Shown one piece after another: positions 5,656 through 9,587 of a stretch of 9,587 bases of DNA. Both the position numbers and the translations under genes were made by a program. Source of the DNA: Archangium sp. Its GTDB lineage: Bacteria > Myxococcota > Myxococcia > Myxococcales > Myxococcaceae. Position 1 is the stretch's first letter. Each line of letters begins with the position of its first letter. The DNA is taken from positions 1-9,587 of the forward strand of contig JAEUJR010001041.1 in the NCBI GenBank assembly GCA_016793585.1. The letters run 5' to 3'. The notes beneath the pieces are model-generated. The model was not told the origin of the DNA and did no database searches. It was given only the letters and a program-made list of their open reading frames with translations.

Positions 5656-6792
5656 TCAGCGCACTTCGCGGCCGAGGCTGTCGCGAGGCGCCGTGGCACG
5701 CAGTCGCTCGGCGACCTCCATCGCCTGAGTGAGCTCGAGCTCGGTGATGAGGCCGAGGAAGAGGCCACCGCGCATCACCGCCGCAGCGCGCACCACGCCG
5801 CGCTGCATCTTCGAACGGGCGTCATCGAGCGTCTCGAACGGATCGACGGTGGGCACTTCACGAACCAGCACCGACGAGACGAAGCCCCACGAGCCCTTCG
5901 CGCGGGCCGCCTCGAGCAGGTCTTCGCGACGCACGACGCCGACGAGGCGACCGGCCTGCTCCACCGCGAACACGGGGAGAGGCGACATCATCAACACCTG
6001 CACCGCTTCGCCCAGCGTGGTGCCCGGCTCGAAGCGCGGTGCGTAGGGCGTCACCACGTCGGTGGCGCGAATGAGGGCGAGCACCCGGTTCACCTTCGCT
6101 TCACGCACCTCGGCGCCGGCCCCGAAGAACACCACCAGCGCGATGAAGGGCAGCATCGGGCTCGCGTTGGGGGCGAAGAGCCAGAGCGCGATGAAGCCGA
6201 CGGCCACGATGCGCGCCACCACGGCGGCGATGCGCGTCGCCCGCTCTGGCGCGAACACGTACGAGAGGAACGCGCGCAGCACGCGGCCACCGTCCATCGG
6301 GAGCGCGGGCAACATGTTGAAGACGGCGAGGCCGACGTTGGCCGACACGAGCATCACCCAGATGAACTCGGCGCGCGGAGGTTCACGCATGAACGATTGA
6401 GATGCGGCGGCGAGCGCCTCCCAGCCTTCGACGGCCACACCGATGCCCAGGAAGCCGGCCGCGAGCACCACGTTCACCGCGGGGCCGGCGATGGCGATGA
6501 GCAGCTCTTGCGTGGGCGTCTTGGGGCGGTCTTTGAGCACCGCGACGCCTCCGATGGGCGTCAACGTGATGTCGGTGACGGGAATGCCGAACGCGAGCGC
6601 GACGAGGGAGTGCCCGAGCTCGTGCAACGCCACGCAGCCGAAGACGGCGAGCGACATGACGGCGCCGAAGAGGGCGCCCTTCGTTCCGAAGACGAGCCAC
6701 GGCCACGCCCCCATCACGAGCACGAGCGCGAAGGTGATGTGCAGGTTGATGTTGATGCCCGCGAAGGTGGCGACGCGCCAGGAGCGATTCAT
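5656..6792 (-). CDS. Site-2 protease family (M50) intramembrane metalloprotease with CBS pair
   Basis: This 378-residue inner-membrane protein has the two zinc-site motifs of site-2 proteases: H-E-L-G-H (57-61, with catalytic Glu58) inside a membrane helix, and N-M-L-P-A-L-P-M-D-G-G-R (159-170), whose Asp167 is the third zinc ligand. Hydrophobic segments lie at about 15-37, 40-66, 97-120, 142-166, 188-207 and 212-228. Residues about 243-360 form two CBS repeats (for example P-L-P-V-F-A-V-E...G-V-V-R-R-E-D-L and a second copy ending G-L-I-T-E-L-E-L), an arrangement also known in M. jannaschii S2P. CBS pairs often sense adenine nucleotides, so activity may be energy-regulated (inference). No PDZ domain is present, unlike RseP. 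It probably cuts membrane-bound regulators; the substrate is unknown. AGAGG (6799-6803), six bases before ATG 6792, supports the start. It is the last gene of the sppA-lipoprotein cluster. Confidence 0.93.
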   Translation of the reverse strand: MNRSWRVATFAGININLHITFALVLVMGAWPWLVFGTKGALFGAVMSLAVFGCVALHELGHSLVALAFGIPVTDITLTPIGGVAVLKDRPKTPTQELLIAIAGPAVNVVLAAGFLGIGVAVEGWEALAAASQSFMREPPRAEFIWVMLVSANVGLAVFNMLPALPMDGGRVLRAFLSYVFAPERATRIAAVVARIVAVGFIALWLFAPNASPMLPFIALVVFFGAGAEVREAKVNRVLALIRATDVVTPYAPRFEPGTTLGEAVQVLMMSPLPVFAVEQAGRLVGVVRREDLLEAARAKGSWGFVSSVLVREVPTVDPFETLDDARSKMQRGVVRAAAVMRGGLFLGLITELELTQAMEVAERLRATAPRDSLGREVR

Positions 6793-6824
6793 GCGTCACC
6801 TCTAACCACCGCGCCGCCACGCAC

Positions 6825-6868
6825 CCGTGACGGCTGACTGAAAGGGCAGCCCGCTCAGCGGGTCACGG
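6825..6868. repeat. Inverted repeats at the lipoprotein gene end, stop codon in hairpin loop
   Basis: CCCGC (6850-6854) and GCGGG (6858-6862) can form a 5-base stem whose 3-base loop is exactly the TGA stop of the lipoprotein gene. CCGTGAC (6825-6831) and GTCACGG (6862-6868) form an outer 7-base repeat that shares G6862 with the inner stem, so the two are at most partly compatible. It may slow polymerase or ribosomes between the two genes, but short GC repeats are common in this composition. Confidence 0.25.
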
Positions 6869-7691
6869 TGAACTGCATCGAGTCGGTGGACGAGGCCGGC
6901 AGCATGCCGGTGAACTCCTGTGGCGTGCCGGTGCCCGTCACCTGAATGCGAAAGCTGCCCGCGGCGCGCCCGTTGAAGTTGCGCACATAGAACTTGTACG
7001 TGCCGGTGGGCGGGGTGCCGCGCCAGAAGATGTTCTCGACGTTGGTGGGGCGGCACGTGCTCGAGCCGACACAGGCGTCGACGTCGAGCTCACCGCCGTC
7101 GTCGCGCCGGTTGGCGTAGAAGAGGTGTTTGTTGTTCGGCGTGATGACGTGCAGGTCGAAGTCCGACGCCACCGTCCACGAGAGCGAGAAGCGCAGCTGG
7201 CCGTTGCCGACGCAGGTGCCCTCGAAGCAGGCGAGGCCCAGCTGGCAGTCGCGCTGCGAGGTGCAGGGCGTGCCCGAGCCGCCGTCACCCGAGTAGCCCA
7301 CCTCGACGAGCTGGGGCCTGCGGAAGGCGATGCGGCGGCTGGTGACGAGGCGCTTCGCAGGTGAGTCCCACTGCACGGTGACGTCGGCACCGCTCGCGGT
7401 GTCGCAGAACGGGGTCATGCCCTCGATGCACGAGAACACGGTCTCGGCCTTGCCGAACTCGTCGAGCGTGGCCTCGGCGACGGTGAGGTTTCCGACGTCG
7501 GTGACGAAGCGCACGGTGCCCGCGCCGATGCCGCCGGTGTCGGTGGTGGCGACCGCGGTGAGGGTGAGGAGCCCCTTGACGGTGTCGACGTCGCTCGCCG
7601 GGCTGGCGCGCAGCTCGAGCAGCGGTTCACCCTTCATCGGTGGGGCTGCACACCCGACCACCACGACCAGCGGAAGCACCCGACGAATCAT
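6855..7691 (-). CDS. Lipoprotein with Ig-like, Cys-rich and YfaP/DUF2135-like parts
   Basis: This encodes 278 residues from ATG 7691. The N-terminus M-I-R-R-V-L-P-L-V-V-V-V-G-C is a short lipoprotein signal with lipid-modified Cys14. After it, residues about 24-124 look like an Ig-like/invasin-type beta domain (T-A-V-A-T-T-D-T-G-G-I-G-A-G-T-V-R-F-V) with a C88-C96 pair. A small C-x5-C-x5-C-x4-C module (143-160) resembles the dickkopf/EGF-like modules frequent in myxobacterial surface proteins. Residues about 164-277 resemble the YfaP/DUF2135 type: S-D-F-D-L-H-V-I-T-P (176-185), G-G-E-L-D-V-D (199-205), V-E-N-I-F-W (218-223), then T-G-T-Y-K-F-Y-V. C207 and C213 may pair. AGGA (7700-7703), eight bases upstream, supports this start; ATG 7727, directly after the sppA stop (TGAATG), and ATG 7700 are alternatives. 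Function unknown; probably outer-membrane or surface. Confidence 0.8.
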   Translation of the reverse strand: MIRRVLPLVVVVGCAAPPMKGEPLLELRASPASDVDTVKGLLTLTAVATTDTGGIGAGTVRFVTDVGNLTVAEATLDEFGKAETVFSCIEGMTPFCDTASGADVTVQWDSPAKRLVTSRRIAFRRPQLVEVGYSGDGGSGTPCTSQRDCQLGLACFEGTCVGNGQLRFSLSWTVASDFDLHVITPNNKHLFYANRRDDGGELDVDACVGSSTCRPTNVENIFWRGTPPTGTYKFYVRNFNGRAAGSFRIQVTGTGTPQEFTGMLPASSTDSMQFTVTR

Positions 7692-7727
7692 GCCGAACAT
7701 CCTACGCCCGAACGCGAGGGCCCGCAT

Positions 7728-9587
7728 TCACCGTGGGTCGACGACCTCTTCCATCATCGGGAAGACGCGCTCGCCGGCGAGCACCTGGCTCGAGAAGACG
7801 CCCAGGAAGGGCACCTTCTTGATGAGGCTCGCCGCGGGCGACGCTGCCAGCGCCTTCTGCACGAGCAGCTGCGAGGCGCGCTCCATGGGGTCGCTCTCGT
7901 CGTCTTCGTCGCGGGTGAGCAGCGCCTGCACGAACGTCTTCTTCGGCGTGAAGAGCTCGAGCTTCACGGGCTCGTCGGCGGGCAGGCTGGCCTTCTCTTT
8001 TGCGAGCGCGACGGCGGCGTCGACCCCGCCGAGGCGGTCGACGAGGCCCTTCTCGAGCGCCTCGTCACCCAGCCACGTGCGGCCCTGTGCGACCGGCTCG
8101 AGCTCGTCGTACGTCTTGTGGCGGCCCTTCGCGGCGAGCTCGACGAAGCGTTTGTACGAGCCGAGCAGGTTGTCGTCGAAGGCCTTCGCTTCGTCGTCGG
8201 TCATCTTGCGCGCGCCGATGATGGCGTCGGCGTGGGTGCCGGCCTTGAACGTCTCGTTGTTGAGGTCGAGCTTCTCGTAGAGGGGCCCGAGGTTCGGCAC
8301 GACGGCGAAGATGCCGATGCTGCCGGTGTACGTGCTGGGCTGCGCGACGATGGCCGTCGCGTCCATCGAGACCCAGTAGCCACCCGAGGCCGCCACGTCT
8401 GACATCGAGACGACGACGGGCTTCTTCGCGCGCGCCTTCTCGACCTCGCGCCGCACGTAATCGCAGCCGAGGCCCGCGCCACCGGGCGAGTCGACGCGGA
8501 AGATGATGGCTTTGACGTCGTCGTCTTCGACCGCCTTGCGCAACGACTGAATGATGGCGTCCGAGCCCTGCGCGTCTCCGCCCGAGAAGGGGTCGACGCC
8601 GCCCTTGCCGGCGACGATGAGGCCCACCGAGTAGATGAGCGCGAAGGTGTGTTTGCCCTCTTTGAGGCCGGCCTGCTTGCCCGAGACGTGGCGGTACTTC
8701 GCGGCCGAGACGAACTTCACCTTCTCGTCGGCCTTGAGCCCCGTCTTCGTGCGCAGGTCGTCTTCGACTTCGTCCCAGTAGGCGACGCGGTCGATGAGCT
8801 TCTTCTCGAGGGCCCAGTCGCTCTTCTCGCCGGCCTCTTCGACGAGGGCGCGCACCTGGGTGGCGTCGAGCTTGCGGTGCTTCGCCACCGCGTCGACGAA
8901 GTGCGTGAAGCCGCGCTCGAGGTTGCCGCTGATCATCTCCTTCACGGGCTCGGTGAACGCCTTGCGGCCGAACTGCTCACCCGAGCCCGACTTGTACTTG
9001 CCGAAGCGGAAGTACTGCACCTCGATGCCGAGCTTCTCGAGCAGGCCAGGGTAGTGGGCGAGGTCGGTGGCGAAGCCGTTGAACTCGAAGCGCGAGTCCT
9101 TCGGCATGACGATCTGATCAGCCGCGATGGCGAGCGAGTACTCGCGCTCGGTCATGTACTCGCTCCAGGCGATGACGAACTTGCCGCTCTGCTTGAAGGC
9201 GGTGAGGGCGTCACGCAGCTCTTCAATCTTCGCGGGGCCGACCTGCAACGGCGACAGCTCGAGCAGCACCCCCTTGATGCGCTTGTCGGCCGCTGCCTTC
9301 TTCAGGTTGAAGACGTGCTGTTGCACGGTGACGGGCTTGGGCCCGAAGAGCTCGTCGAGGCCTTCACTCTGCACGTACTCGGGAATCACGCCGCCCAGCT
9401 TGAGCTTGAGCACCGCGCCGTCGTCGACCGAGGCGCCACCACCGCCGCCCGCCGCCGCGATGGCCGTGGCGATGATGGTGAGCAGCACGAAGCCGCCGCA
9501 CCCGATGAAGAGCCACGGCGGTGAACGTTTCTTTGGAGCCGGTGGAGTCACGACGGGCCGGGGCGCCGGCTGGGGAAAAGAGGGCGC
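7728..9587 (-). CDS. sppA: Signal peptide peptidase SppA, 67K type (start probably outside window)
   Basis: SppA is an inner-membrane serine protease with a Ser/Lys dyad that degrades signal peptides left in the membrane after export. Numbered from GTG 9551 there are 607 residues, near E. coli SppA (618). One membrane segment lies at about 13-34. The N-terminal half holds the dyad lysine Lys187 (G-K-Y-K-S), and the C-terminal half holds the nucleophile Ser411 (Y-T-G-S-I-G-I-F). Other family hallmarks are F-R-V-D-S-P-G-G-A-G (351-360) and S-D-V-A-A-S-G-G-Y-W (384-393). Both halves of the duplicated fold are present. The frame stays open from GTG 9551 to the right edge and reads as a Pro-rich tail (S-F-P-Q-P-A-P-R-P-V) with no ribosome binding site before that GTG. 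I therefore treat the gene as 5'-partial. The lipoprotein and S2P genes follow at short spacing and are probably co-transcribed. Confidence 0.93.
   Translation of the reverse strand, partial: APSFPQPAPRPVVTPPAPKKRSPPWLFIGCGGFVLLTIIATAIAAAGGGGGASVDDGAVLKLKLGGVIPEYVQSEGLDELFGPKPVTVQQHVFNLKKAAADKRIKGVLLELSPLQVGPAKIEELRDALTAFKQSGKFVIAWSEYMTEREYSLAIAADQIVMPKDSRFEFNGFATDLAHYPGLLEKLGIEVQYFRFGKYKSGSGEQFGRKAFTEPVKEMISGNLERGFTHFVDAVAKHRKLDATQVRALVEEAGEKSDWALEKKLIDRVAYWDEVEDDLRTKTGLKADEKVKFVSAAKYRHVSGKQAGLKEGKHTFALIYSVGLIVAGKGGVDPFSGGDAQGSDAIIQSLRKAVEDDDVKAIIFRVDSPGGAGLGCDYVRREVEKARAKKPVVVSMSDVAASGGYWVSMDATAIVAQPSTYTGSIGIFAVVPNLGPLYEKLDLNNETFKAGTHADAIIGARKMTDDEAKAFDDNLLGSYKRFVELAAKGRHKTYDELEPVAQGRTWLGDEALEKGLVDRLGGVDAAVALAKEKASLPADEPVKLELFTPKKTFVQALLTRDEDDESDPMERASQLLVQKALAASPAASLIKKVPFLGVFSSQVLAGERVFPMMEEVVDPR

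Noticed and set aside
7330..8280. 316-codon plus-strand frame across the lipoprotein/sppA junction
   Set aside because: It is Ser/Arg-rich, low-quality sequence overlapping two well-supported minus-strand genes.
8649..9524. 291-codon plus-strand frame antisense to sppA
   Set aside because: It is a shadow of sppA codons, Leu/Val/Glu-biased, with no domain.

Overview
This is a GC-rich chromosomal window. The codon bias (G or C at most third positions), a dickkopf/EGF-like C-rich lipoprotein, a proline/glutamate-rich FHA protein and a tryptophanase all suggest a delta-proteobacterium of the Myxococcota. This is an inference from style and gene content, since no rRNA or other marker is present. 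I see no tRNA, rRNA, CRISPR array, insertion sequence, phage gene or origin. The region looks like stable chromosome, tightly packed, with every gap under 300 bases.

Left part (1-2556): the first codons of a minus-strand gene run off the left edge. A divergent 262-base gap separates it from a stand-alone B3/B4-domain protein (the fold used by phenylalanyl-tRNA synthetase beta for editing). A full-length PLP-dependent tryptophanase follows 79 bases later on the same strand. Residues that separate tryptophanase from tyrosine phenol-lyase all point to tryptophanase, so the cell should make indole from tryptophan. A nested inverted repeat lies after tnaA, facing the end of the next, convergent gene.

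Middle part (2557-5655): a membrane-anchored protein of unknown function (-), a 78-residue secreted six-cysteine protein with perfectly mirror-symmetric cysteine spacing (+), then a two-gene minus-strand operon. The operon holds a single-domain rhodanese and the monofunctional peptidoglycan glycosyltransferase MtgA, with a 4-base overlap. An FHA-domain protein with a ribbon-helix-helix-like N-terminus and a long charge-segregated linker is divergent from the rhodanese.

Right part (5656-9587): three minus-strand genes, probably one transcription unit read right to left. They are the signal peptide peptidase SppA (start probably beyond the right edge), an Ig-like/YfaP-like lipoprotein, and a site-2-protease-type intramembrane metalloprotease with CBS domains. 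Together with MtgA and the secreted small protein, most of this half concerns the cell envelope and its proteolysis.

No obviously new multi-gene system is present. The most distinctive items are the mirror-symmetric cysteine protein, the tryptophanase beside a B3/B4 editing-like protein, the FHA protein's architecture, and the SppA-lipoprotein-S2P cluster.
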